Shown: one piece after another, positions 16,244 to 23,044 of the stretch | Numbering within the stretch: position 1 is the stretch's first letter | Layout of the letters: each line of letters opens with the position of its first letter | Assembly: GCA_905214995.1 (NCBI GenBank) | Contig: CAJMOT010000021.1 | Span: 1-24,518 of the forward strand | Direction of reading: 5' to 3' | Origin: an uncultured bacterium | Lineage (GTDB): Bacteria; Verrucomicrobiota; Verrucomicrobiia; Opitutales; Intestinicryptomonadaceae | Length of the DNA stretch: 24,518 bases | The notes under the pieces: generated by a model | Told to the model about the DNA's origin: nothing | Database searches by the model: none | The model's input: only the letters and a program-made list of their open reading frames with translations | Made by a program: the position numbers and the translations under genes

Positions 16244-17005
16244 ATGTCCAATCCCGCCAAGATAATTCTGCTTGCGGACTTCGACAGGGAGTATCTCGGC
16301 GGGCGCAGTTTCGTTTTGGGCATAGACGAGGCGGGGCGCGGCGCGCTTGCGGGCCCCGTGTGCGCGGGGGCGGTCACGGTTTCGGCGGGGCTATATTCCT
16401 CCGTAGCCGCGCTGTCGAGCCTGCGGGTTCTCAACGACTCAAAACAGCTTTCGCGCGCGGCCCGGGAATCCGTTTACGGCGAGCTCGAGAAATTGAAGGC
16501 GGCTGGGCTGCTCGACTTCGAGGCGGCGTTTGCGGAAGTCGCGGAAATCGAGAAGCTCAACATATTGGCCGCAACCCAAATTGCGATGGCGCGCGCCGCC
16601 GGAGCTCTCAACGCGCGCCTCGGTCTGAATTTGGCGCGCGCGGGCGCGGCGGCGACCTTGTTCGGCGAGTCACCGCTCGACATTTCAAAGGCGCAGGTTA
16701 TCATAGACGGCAGGGAGATGAAAAAATTTCCGTACGCCCACATGCCCGTCGTGAAGGGCGACGCGCGGAGCCTTGCGGTTGCGGCGGCGTCGGTGGTGGC
16801 AAAGGTTTCTCGCGACAGGCTGATGGATGCGCTTGCCCCAAAATATCCGCGCTTCGGATTTGAAAAGCACAAAGGCTACGGCACGGCCGCGCACTTGCAG
16901 TCGCTCATGCTCTTCGGGCCCACGCCGGAACACCGCAGGAGCTTTCTGAAAAAATTGCGCCCCGACGAATCTTCGGGGATTGCGGAGCAGGGGATTCTCT
17001 TCTGA
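16244..17005 (+). CDS. rnhB: Ribonuclease HII
   Basis: 253 residues. It cleaves RNA-DNA hybrids and removes single ribonucleotides misincorporated in DNA. The GIDEAGRGALAGP motif (Asp28, Glu29) is the HII signature. IDGREMKKFP and KGDARSLAVAAASVVAKVSRD hold the remaining active-site acids, and GFEKHKGYGT is the conserved C-terminal motif. The insert around residues 115-135 is Ala/Leu-rich and longer than in E. coli. The ATG lies two bases past the end of the GH31 stop codon, so translation is coupled; no Shine-Dalgarno is visible. It is the last gene of the cluster, followed by a hairpin terminator. Confidence 0.95.
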   Translation: MSNPAKIILLADFDREYLGGRSFVLGIDEAGRGALAGPVCAGAVTVSAGLYSSVAALSSLRVLNDSKQLSRAARESVYGELEKLKAAGLLDFEAAFAEVAEIEKLNILAATQIAMARAAGALNARLGLNLARAGAAATLFGESPLDISKAQVIIDGREMKKFPYAHMPVVKGDARSLAVAAASVVAKVSRDRLMDALAPKYPRFGFEKHKGYGTAAHLQSLMLFGPTPEHRRSFLKKLRPDESSGIAEQGILF

Positions 17006-17088
17006 AATTTTCCGCAGCGTGCGGATTGCGCGCGTCAAAAAATTGTTGCGTCAAAAGTCCGCGCCGCCGCCGATTCCCCGAAAAGGGG

Positions 17089-17126
17089 CGGGCCGAGGGA
17101 TGCGCCCCGCGGCCCGTTTGTTTTTT
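17089..17126 (+). terminator. Terminator of rnhB
   Basis: CGGGCCG (17089-17095) pairs with CGGCCCG (17110-17116), followed by TTTGTTTTTT. A second, weaker hairpin (GACCCG / CGGGTC, 17130-17147) with a short T tract follows directly. Confidence 0.75.
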
Positions 17127-17215
17127 CCCGACCCGCAGAATCGGGTCTGTTTTGCCGCGCCGCCGTAAAATTTCCGCGCGGGAGGTTGGGCGTTTTTAAA
17201 CGCCATTCCGGGAGG

Positions 17216-18232
17216 CTATTCGATTTCCTCCACCCAGACGTTGCGGAATCTGACGGGGTTTTGATGGTTTTGCAGCGATATCGAAACGGGCTCGTCTTTC
17301 AGAGCAAGGGCGCGGTATGCGGAACCGTTGGCGGTGTTTTCGCGCAGCTCGATGTCGCTTTGAATTTTCATGCCGTTGTGGAACACCGTGATGCGCGGGT
17401 ATTTTTCGATTTTTCCGCCTTTAAAGACGGGCGCGCGGTATTCGATGTCGTAAGTCTGCCACTTTTCGGGCGGAAGCGAGGCGTTGATCTGCGGCGGCAT
17501 ATATTTGTACAGCGCCCCGCATTCGTTCCATACTCCCTCCGCGCCGAACGAATCGAGCACCTGCACCTCAAAGCCGCCGACAAACACGCCCGAGTTGCCC
17601 CTTCCTTGTCCGAGCGGCTTGGATCGTTCGTCGGGCGTCATAAACTCGACGTGCAGCCTGAGGCTTTTGAATTTTTTCTTGGTGCGGATGCCGACCCACT
17701 GCTCCTTTTTGTCGGAAACTTTTACGGAGCCGTCGCCGACGATTTCCCACTGTATCGGTTTCCCGCTGGCGGATTCCCATTCGTCAAAAGACTTTCCGTC
17801 TATCAAAACCGTCGCGCCCTTCGGGGCGCGCATTCCGAGCGTCGGGGATTTTCTGTCGATTTTTTCGAGCTTCATAGGGGCGGATTTTTTGCCGTCCTTT
17901 GTGGAGTACGTCGCCTCTCCGACTATTCCGCTTTCGGTTATCGTCCCTTTGAATCCGAGCCATCCGCCGCAGTCGAAGTCTATTTTGCGGGATTTCGCGT
18001 CGGCGTCGAATTTTGCGTACGCGGGCGCGCGCCTCCAGAGGTCGGGATATATGCCGACTTTGTATTTGTCGCCCTCGCGGTACACTTGCGCCGCAATCAG
18101 CGGATTGTCCTTGAAATGGGCCTCCTTCGCGTCGACCCTGCCGACGTATTCTCCTTCGAGGGATTTTGCGAAGAGCGAAGCCGCGGCCGCCGACGGAAAA
18201 AGCGCCAAAATCAGTATTTTTTTAGCATTCAT
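17216..18232 (-). CDS. Secreted DUF1080 (3-keto-disaccharide hydrolase-like) protein
   Basis: 338 residues from ATG 18232. MNAKKILILALFPSAAAA is a signal peptide, so the product is exported. Residues ~25-125 form an N-terminal domain I do not recognise. Residues ~130-338 are the DUF1080 concanavalin-like domain: LIDGKSFDEWE, WEIVGDGSVKV, NSGVFVGGFEVQVLDS, KWQTYDIEYRAP, ITVFHNGMKIQ and a closing RFRNVWVEEIE. The family is very common in Verrucomicrobiota and Planctomycetota and includes enzymes acting on 3-keto-disaccharides. A second possible start lies four codons upstream (18244); neither has a Shine-Dalgarno. Its neighbours, the GH31 pair, also suggest sugar processing outside the cytoplasm. 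Confidence 0.88.
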   Translation of the reverse strand: MNAKKILILALFPSAAAASLFAKSLEGEYVGRVDAKEAHFKDNPLIAAQVYREGDKYKVGIYPDLWRRAPAYAKFDADAKSRKIDFDCGGWLGFKGTITESGIVGEATYSTKDGKKSAPMKLEKIDRKSPTLGMRAPKGATVLIDGKSFDEWESASGKPIQWEIVGDGSVKVSDKKEQWVGIRTKKKFKSLRLHVEFMTPDERSKPLGQGRGNSGVFVGGFEVQVLDSFGAEGVWNECGALYKYMPPQINASLPPEKWQTYDIEYRAPVFKGGKIEKYPRITVFHNGMKIQSDIELRENTANGSAYRALALKDEPVSISLQNHQNPVRFRNVWVEEIE

Positions 18233-18413
18233 AATTTCGTTCATATCGCGGAAAATAATGCGAAGTCCGCGCCGGCGTTCAACCATATTTTCCGCTCGCG
18301 CCGCAACTTTCCCATAGCGGCCCCGCCGCGTCAAACGGCGGCCGGCGGAGCATTCCGCAGACGTTGCAAAAGCCGCAAAAAACGCCGGCATTTTGCAAAT
18401 AAAAATAATCAAG

Positions 18414-18444
18414 ATTATAAAGGGTTATTTTGGCTGCCAAAATA
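18414..18444 (-). promoter_or_regulatory. Promoter with overlapping palindrome upstream of the DUF1080 gene
   Basis: On the minus strand a perfect TATAAT (18419-18414) is preceded after 17 bases by a weak -35 TTTTGG (18442-18437). This -35 lies inside a 19-base palindrome, TATTTTGGCTGCCAAAATA (18426-18444). The layout fits an operator that blocks the promoter; the weak -35 suggests regulation. The predicted leader is ~175 bases. Confidence 0.5.
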
Positions 18445-18464
18445 TATGCGCCGCAATCCCGCAT

Positions 18465-18498
18465 AAACAAAGGCTTCCCGCTTGGGAAGCCTTTGTTT
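18465..18498 (-). terminator. Terminator of tRNA-Lys
   Basis: A perfect 15-bp stem (AAACAAAGGCTTCCC and complement, loop GCTT) lies 8 bases beyond the tRNA 3' end, with TTTGTTT on the 3' side in the tRNA direction. Confidence 0.9.
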
Positions 18499-18506
18499 GA
18501 AAGCGA

Positions 18507-18578
18507 TAGACCGACGGGGATTCGAACCCCGAACCAATTGCTTAAAAGGCAACTGCTCTACCGTTGAGCTATCGGTCC
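18507..18578 (-). tRNA. tRNA-Lys (anticodon TTT)
   Basis: On the minus strand: acceptor GGACCGA with TCGGTCT (first pair is G-U), D-stem GCTC/GAGC, anticodon loop CTTTTAA giving anticodon TTT, T-stem CGGGG/CCCCG with loop TTCGAAT, discriminator A. CCA is not encoded. All stems close. Confidence 0.95.
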
Positions 18579-18603
18579 GTCTAAATTAAATAATAAAGTC
18601 GCC

Positions 18604-18631
18604 ACTTTACTTTCAGGGCGCGGATTGGCAA
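18604..18631 (-). promoter_or_regulatory. Probable promoter of tRNA-Lys
   Basis: TTGCCA (18631-18626) and TAAAGT (18609-18604) with 16-base spacing lie on the minus strand, about 25 bases before the tRNA. Confidence 0.4.
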
Positions 18632-18671
18632 GTTTTTTTTCAAGAAATTTCCGCGCCGATTCCGAAATTTG

Positions 18672-18700
18672 TTGAAGATTTCCCTCCGCGCGCGCATATT
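18672..18700 (+). promoter_or_regulatory. Promoter of the thioesterase, predicted leaderless
   Basis: TTGAAG (18672-18677), 17 bases, then CATATT (18695-18700). Only six bases separate the -10 box from ATG 18707, so transcription would start at or next to the A of the start codon. No Shine-Dalgarno exists. Confidence 0.4.
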
Positions 18701-18706
18701 TTCAGC

Positions 18707-19447
18707 ATGTCATTCGATGCGCGCTACGGGGTTAGAAGTTCCGAAATAGGGGAGGATTACAGGCTGAAAGAGTCTGGAGCGGCGTACTTTTTTCAAGAGT
18801 GCGCTGCGGAGTATTTCGCCTCCAAAGGCTTTGCCGGATACGACATGGCGCGCCGCGGTTTGACGTGGCTCATGGGGGGAATCGAGGCGAGGTTTTCCGC
18901 GCCGATGCCGTTTTGGCGCGAGCCCGTTTACGTCCGCGTCTGGATTCGCGGCGGGAGCGCGGCGCGCATGTACGCGGATTTCGAGATGGCGGGCGGGGAC
19001 GGCCGCGCCTTTGCGCTCGGAGAGGCGTCCTACATCGCCGCCGAGATAGAGGGCAGGAAGCCGCTGAAAATTGCCGAATTTCTCTCCGCATTTGAAACCG
19101 ACCCCCGCCGCGCCCTCGGCGGATTCGAAGGGATATTCGACGTTTGCGGAAAAATTCCCTCCGCCCCATACCCTCCCGTATCGCGAAAAGTCCGCTCGGA
19201 CGACATCGACTTCAATTCGCACCTGACGAACGTAAAATACCTTCCGCGCGCTATTGAGGCGCTGCCGGACGAATTTATCGCGCGGCGGAGGCTGGCGGGC
19301 TATGCCGTAAAATTCAGGCGCGAGGCGCGCCTCGGGGAAACAGTCGAGTCTTTCGCGCGCGCTTCGGGAAATTGCGCCCTGCACGAGCTGTCGGTCGGGG
19401 GGCGACCGGCGGCGTCCGCAGCGACCCTTTGGGAGCCGCGCGGCTGA
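18707..19447 (+). CDS. Acyl-ACP thioesterase
   Basis: 246 residues, the usual length for bacterial double-hotdog acyl-ACP thioesterases. It hydrolyses acyl-ACP to free fatty acid in the cytoplasm. The N-terminal hotdog has Gly-Leu-Thr-Trp (RRGLTWLM), the family's substrate-adjacent motif. The second hotdog carries the diagnostic DDIDFNSHLTNVKYL with the Asn-His pair of the catalytic site. Free fatty acids might be recycled or used for membrane remodelling. It is the only gene in its transcription unit; it converges on pgpA, with a 56-base gap and no obvious terminator. The ATG is fixed by the family N-terminus and the promoter position. Confidence 0.85.
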   Translation: MSFDARYGVRSSEIGEDYRLKESGAAYFFQECAAEYFASKGFAGYDMARRGLTWLMGGIEARFSAPMPFWREPVYVRVWIRGGSAARMYADFEMAGGDGRAFALGEASYIAAEIEGRKPLKIAEFLSAFETDPRRALGGFEGIFDVCGKIPSAPYPPVSRKVRSDDIDFNSHLTNVKYLPRAIEALPDEFIARRRLAGYAVKFRREARLGETVESFARASGNCALHELSVGGRPAASAATLWEPRG

Positions 19448-19503
19448 CGAAATTTTGCCTTCTTCCGATATCCGCGGTTTGCGGCGTCCGGAGAAACGGC
19501 GGC

Positions 19504-20019
19504 CTAAGCGAACACCACGGGCAGCGCCAGTCCGAACAGGTTCAAGCACGCGCACGAGACGAGAGCGGCCGCAACGTCGTCGGCGACGCAGCCGAGTCCG
19601 CCCTCAAAGTCCTGCATCTTGTTTATGAAAAGCGGCTTTGAGATGTCGAAAAATCTGAATAGCGCGAATCCCAGAAGTATCCCCCACGCGCTGTACTCCG
19701 AATGGAATACCGGCAGAAAGCAAAACGGTATGGCGCAAAATTCGTCGAGAACTATGCAGCCAGGGTCGCGCATTTTGAGAAAGCGCTCCGCGCAATCGCA
19801 TATGCCTACGCTTATGTATGCCAGCAGAACGGAGAACACAATGTACCTGCCAAGCCCCATTCCCGCGAAGAGAGCCGCGTAAAACGCCACGCCCGCCGCG
19901 CTTCCCCACGTCCCGGGCGCGTTGAGGGAGCCGAGCCCCCAGAGCGTCGCGCAGGACGCCGAGAATTTTTTGGGCAGGGCAGCCGCCCACGGGTAGAGCC
20001 TTCTTCTTGCGGAATACAT
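19504..20019 (-). CDS. pgpA: Phosphatidylglycerophosphatase A
   Basis: 171 residues, several membrane segments. It dephosphorylates phosphatidylglycerol phosphate to phosphatidylglycerol at the inner membrane. Conserved PgpA elements are present: GSLNAPGTWGS near the N-terminus, DPGCIVLDEF (metal-binding Asp/Glu), FRFFDISKPLFI and GGLGCVADDV near the C-terminus. It lies 37 bases after pgsA on the same strand, so synthesis of the substrate and its dephosphorylation are co-transcribed. Confidence 0.93.
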   Translation of the reverse strand: MYSARRRLYPWAAALPKKFSASCATLWGLGSLNAPGTWGSAAGVAFYAALFAGMGLGRYIVFSVLLAYISVGICDCAERFLKMRDPGCIVLDEFCAIPFCFLPVFHSEYSAWGILLGFALFRFFDISKPLFINKMQDFEGGLGCVADDVAAALVSCACLNLFGLALPVVFA

Positions 20020-20056
20020 AGTCTTGCCTTTCGCGGAATTGCCGGTTTTTGAAAAG

Positions 20057-20641
20057 CTATTCTTTCAACAGGTATGAATACCTCGAGCCGTACATTGCGC
20101 CCGACCACGCGGAGAGAATTGTGGAGAGCGCGAGCGTTGCCATCGCCGAGAAAAACACTACCCCGCGCAGGATTGAATCGCCCGCCGAAAAGTCGGCGTC
20201 GAGCGCCCTTGCGCAAATGACCGCCCCGAGCGAATACATCTGAAACCCCGCCTTGTATTTGCCCATCCTCTCGGCGGCGAGCACTATGCCCTTGCTTGCG
20301 GCAAGCATTCTTACGCCGCTTACAAAAAATTCCCGCGACATTGAAATTACCGCGCAGAAGAGCGCGAGACCCGTCCACTCGCCGAACATTCCGAGCGCAA
20401 AGAGCGTCAGGAATGCGGTTGAGACCATGATTTTGTCGCTGAGCGCGTCCATGAATTTCCCAAAAGTCGTCACGATATTCCGGCGGCGCGCCAAATAGCC
20501 GTCGAACCAGTCGGTCGCGCCCGCGGCGCAGTAGACGATAAATGCCGCGGTTGCGGCGAACCTGAACGGCGCGCAGAGCAGAACCGCCGTCAAGAATGCG
20601 AGCAACACGCGCAGGGTCGTCAAAAAATTGGGAGTGTTCAT
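20057..20641 (-). CDS. pgsA: CDP-diacylglycerol-glycerol-3-phosphate 3-phosphatidyltransferase
   Basis: 194 residues, multi-pass inner-membrane enzyme of the CDP-alcohol phosphotransferase family. It makes phosphatidylglycerol phosphate from CDP-diacylglycerol and glycerol 3-phosphate. The family motif D-x2-D-G-x2-A-R-x8-G-x3-D-x3-D is complete: DWFDGYLAR, then G in TTFGK, then FMDALSD. ATG 20641 (MNTPNFLTTLRVL) matches the usual N-terminus; the frame runs 10 codons further upstream without support. The next gene on the strand is pgpA, the following step. It is divergent from coaD, with ~90 bases between starts. Confidence 0.95.
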   Translation of the reverse strand: MNTPNFLTTLRVLLAFLTAVLLCAPFRFAATAAFIVYCAAGATDWFDGYLARRRNIVTTFGKFMDALSDKIMVSTAFLTLFALGMFGEWTGLALFCAVISMSREFFVSGVRMLAASKGIVLAAERMGKYKAGFQMYSLGAVICARALDADFSAGDSILRGVVFFSAMATLALSTILSAWSGAMYGSRYSYLLKE

Positions 20642-20733
20642 TGCCAAAAAAGTATTGCCACTATTTCCCATTTAACAAGACTTTTCGATTGGGCGTTTTT
20701 TTCGCCCGCCCACACGGATACTCCAATAGAAAA

Positions 20734-21219
20734 ATGCAAAAAAATAAAAAAATAGCGGTCTACCCCGGAACGTTCGACCCGGTCACAAACGGACATCTCG
20801 ACGTCCTGCACAGGGCCCTAAGGCTCTTTGACGAGGTCGTCGTTGCCGTGGCCAGAAATGCCGGCAAGGGGCCGCTTCTCGACTTTCAGACGCGCCGCAG
20901 GCTTTTTGAGGAAAATCTCTCGGGAATTGCCGGCGCGCGCGTAGAGGCGTTCGACGGGCTTACTGTGGACTTCGTGCGCGGCCTCGGCGCATGCGCCATA
21001 ATCCGCGGCCTTCGCGCCGTCTCGGACTTTGAATTTGAATTTCAGATGGCGCAGATGAACCGCCATCTCGATTCCGCCGTGGAGACGATTTTTCTCATGC
21101 CCTCCCACAAATATTTTTATCTGAGCTCCACCCTCATAAAGCAGGTCGCCTGCTACGACCCCGCAAGAATCGCCGAGTTCGTCCCCCCGAACGTCATGGA
21201 TGCGCTGTCGGTTCGCTGA
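20734..21219 (+). CDS. coaD: Phosphopantetheine adenylyltransferase
   Basis: 161 residues, the normal length. It transfers AMP from ATP to 4'-phosphopantetheine, the penultimate step of coenzyme A synthesis. The nucleotidyltransferase motif is YPGTFDPVTNGH, and FYLSSTLIKQ is the second signature (SSTxxK). IIRGLRAVSDFEFEFQMAQMN in the middle is strongly conserved in CoaD. The start ATG lies after an A-rich stretch with no clear Shine-Dalgarno. A small GGGCG/CGCCC hairpin with a T loop (20691-20707) lies in the leader. Both this and the divergent pgsA belong to lipid and cofactor metabolism. Confidence 0.96.
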   Translation: MQKNKKIAVYPGTFDPVTNGHLDVLHRALRLFDEVVVAVARNAGKGPLLDFQTRRRLFEENLSGIAGARVEAFDGLTVDFVRGLGACAIIRGLRAVSDFEFEFQMAQMNRHLDSAVETIFLMPSHKYFYLSSTLIKQVACYDPARIAEFVPPNVMDALSVR

Positions 21220-21314
21220 TTCTGCGTATGGCCCGGTCGGGCGCCGGAGATGCCGGCCCCGCGCATAATCTTTCCGCGCGCCTGCCGTCCGGCGGCGGAA
21301 TTTAAAATGGCGCA

Positions 21315-21343
21315 TTGCGGGGGCAATTCCCGCAAGCCGTTTT
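21315..21343 (+). terminator. Possible terminator of coaD
   Basis: TTGCGGG and CCCGCAA form a 7-bp stem, with TTTT nearby, ~95 bases after the coaD stop. Moderate only; the rest of 21220-21461 shows GC-rich inverted repeats but no gene. Confidence 0.35.
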
Positions 21344-21461
21344 CCGCCCGTTAATGGGGCCCATTCTGATGCGCGAAACGGGGCAGTGCGGGGTGCCGCC
21401 GGCGTTTTGCCTTTGAGAACTCCGCGGATAGTGCGCGCCGGCGGAAGAAATCGGGATTTTC

Positions 21462-22493
21462 TCAATGCGAATCCGCCTGCGCTCCCGCGCCGTTCGCCAG
21501 ATTTTCGGCTATTTGAACGGCATTCAGCGCCGCGCCCTTCCAGAGCTGGTCGCCCGCCACCCAGAAGGAGAGTCCGTTTTCAAACGCCAAATCCCTGCGG
21601 ATTCTGCCGACGCCGCACTTTTCTTTGCCCTGGTATTTGAGGGGCATCGGATACTTCTTTTGGGAGACGTCGTCGTCGAGTTCGGCGCCCGGGAATGCGG
21701 CTATGGCTTCGCGCGCCCTCTCGACGGAAACCGGCTTCTCAAATTCCGCGTTTATCGCGACGCTGTGCGCCCTCATGACGGGCACGCGCACGCAGGTGGT
21801 GGAGCACGCGAGGTTCGGGAGGCCCATAATCTTGCGCGTCTCGTTTAACATCTTCATTTCCTCTTTGGTGTAGCCGTTTTCGAGGAATGCGTCCACGTGC
21901 GGAATTGCGTTGAAGGCGATCTGGTAGGGATAGACCGAAACGGTCATTTCCCCGCCTTCGGCAAAAGCCTTTACTTGGTTTTTAAGCTCCTCCATTGCGG
22001 CGACTCCGGTTCCGGAGACCGCCTGGTAGGTTGCCGCAAAAAACCTTTTCAATCCGAACTCGCGGTGGAGCGGGCAGAGGGCCATAAGGGAAATCGCCGT
22101 GGTGCAGTTGGGATTGGCGATTATGTTCTTATGGCCGCGCAGCGCGTCGGGGTTGACTTCCGGAACGACGAGCGGCACGTCGGGGTCCATGCGGAAAGCG
22201 GAGCTGTTGTCTATTGCGACGCATCCGCGCTTTGCGGCTTCGGGAACGAGAATCTTCGAGACCCCCGCACCCGCGGAAAAAATGGCGATATCCAGATTTT
22301 CAAAGCTTTCGGGTTTTGCCTCCTCCACGGCAAATGTTTGGGTGCCGTGAGAAATTTTCTTGCCCGCGCTCCTCGAGGATGCCAAAAGTGTCAACGAGGA
22401 CATCGGGAAGCTTCTCGCAAAAAGCAGCCCTATGAGTTCCTGGCCGACCGCGCCGGTCGCGCCCACTATGCCTACTCTGTATTTTTTATTCAT
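21462..22493 (-). CDS. asd: Aspartate-semialdehyde dehydrogenase
   Basis: 343 residues. It reduces aspartyl phosphate with NADPH to aspartate semialdehyde, leading to lysine/diaminopimelate, threonine and methionine. The N-terminal Rossmann motif is GIVGATGAVGQEL, the catalytic cysteine lies in NPNCTT (Cys130), and the C-terminal VRVPVMRAHSVAI carries the His. Start ATG 22493 gives the canonical MNKKYRVGIVGATG; an upstream frame to 22550 is not needed. Its start codon overlaps by two bases the start of the divergent YkuD gene (CATG), so its promoter must lie inside the neighbour. It supplies diaminopimelate, which fits the peptidoglycan-related neighbour. Confidence 0.95.
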   Translation of the reverse strand: MNKKYRVGIVGATGAVGQELIGLLFARSFPMSSLTLLASSRSAGKKISHGTQTFAVEEAKPESFENLDIAIFSAGAGVSKILVPEAAKRGCVAIDNSSAFRMDPDVPLVVPEVNPDALRGHKNIIANPNCTTAISLMALCPLHREFGLKRFFAATYQAVSGTGVAAMEELKNQVKAFAEGGEMTVSVYPYQIAFNAIPHVDAFLENGYTKEEMKMLNETRKIMGLPNLACSTTCVRVPVMRAHSVAINAEFEKPVSVERAREAIAAFPGAELDDDVSQKKYPMPLKYQGKEKCGVGRIRRDLAFENGLSFWVAGDQLWKGAALNAVQIAENLANGAGAQADSH

Positions 22494-23028
22494 GGATGAT
22501 TTGCCGAAAAAAATCGTAAGCGTTTGTAATGAATTAAAAGTCCGGCCCACGCAACATTTAATTTACGTGTCGATAGCCCGCCAGCGGCTCTATCTGTTCG
22601 GCGGCGGAAAACTCGAGAGGGAGTACGCGGCTTCGACTTCCCGCAATCCGCCGAGCTGCGTCGAGGGATCGCTGGGCACCCCCACCGGACTGCATAAAAT
22701 CGACGGCAAGATAGGCGCGGGGGAGCCATTGGGGACTGTGTTCAGGGGCAGAAAGCCCTGCGGAACCGTCGGCGAACAGCCTCCGGAAGAGCGCGAAAAA
22801 AACCTGATCACAACCCGCATAATGCGCCTGAGGGGGCTTGAAGAAGGCAAAAACAGCGGCGGAAACCTCGACACCTATGCGCGCTTTGTCTACATACACG
22901 GAACAAACCGCGAGGACAGGCTCGGAATCCCCGACAGCCACGGCTGCGTCCTGCTCTCAAATTCCGGCGTGGCGGAACTTTTTGACCTTGTAGAGGACAA
23001 TTCAATAGTATTTATTTCGGAAGATTGA
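22492..23028 (+). CDS. L,D-transpeptidase-like (YkuD domain) protein
   Basis: 178 residues. The YkuD catalytic motif is present: VYIHGTNRE then IPDSHGCVLLSN (His150, Cys152). YkuD enzymes form L,D cross-links in peptidoglycan or tether proteins to it. LIYVSIARQRLYLF is the first strand, and LGTPTGLHKI the second motif. No signal peptide or membrane segment is visible at this start, unlike most periplasmic members; a start further upstream (frame open to 22360) does not add one either. It may be exported another way, or act inside. It is followed after 16 bases by the sigma-54 regulator gene and is probably co-transcribed with it. Confidence 0.82.
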   Translation: MDDLPKKIVSVCNELKVRPTQHLIYVSIARQRLYLFGGGKLEREYAASTSRNPPSCVEGSLGTPTGLHKIDGKIGAGEPLGTVFRGRKPCGTVGEQPPEEREKNLITTRIMRLRGLEEGKNSGGNLDTYARFVYIHGTNREDRLGIPDSHGCVLLSNSGVAELFDLVEDNSIVFISED

Positions 23029-23044
23029 GGGTGGTGGATACGAT

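Noticed and set aside
17189..17204. Short GGCGTTT/AAACGCC hairpin before the DUF1080 stop
   Set aside because: No T tract in the minus direction; too short to assign a role.
17186..18466. 426-codon plus-strand frame opposite the DUF1080 gene
   Set aside because: Shadow of a gene with a clear signal peptide and domain; it also crosses the intergenic promoter region.
21396..21444. 9-bp inverted repeat CCGCCGGCG / CGCCGGCGG after asd
   Set aside because: The loop is 31 bases and no T tract follows on either strand, so a terminator call is not supported.
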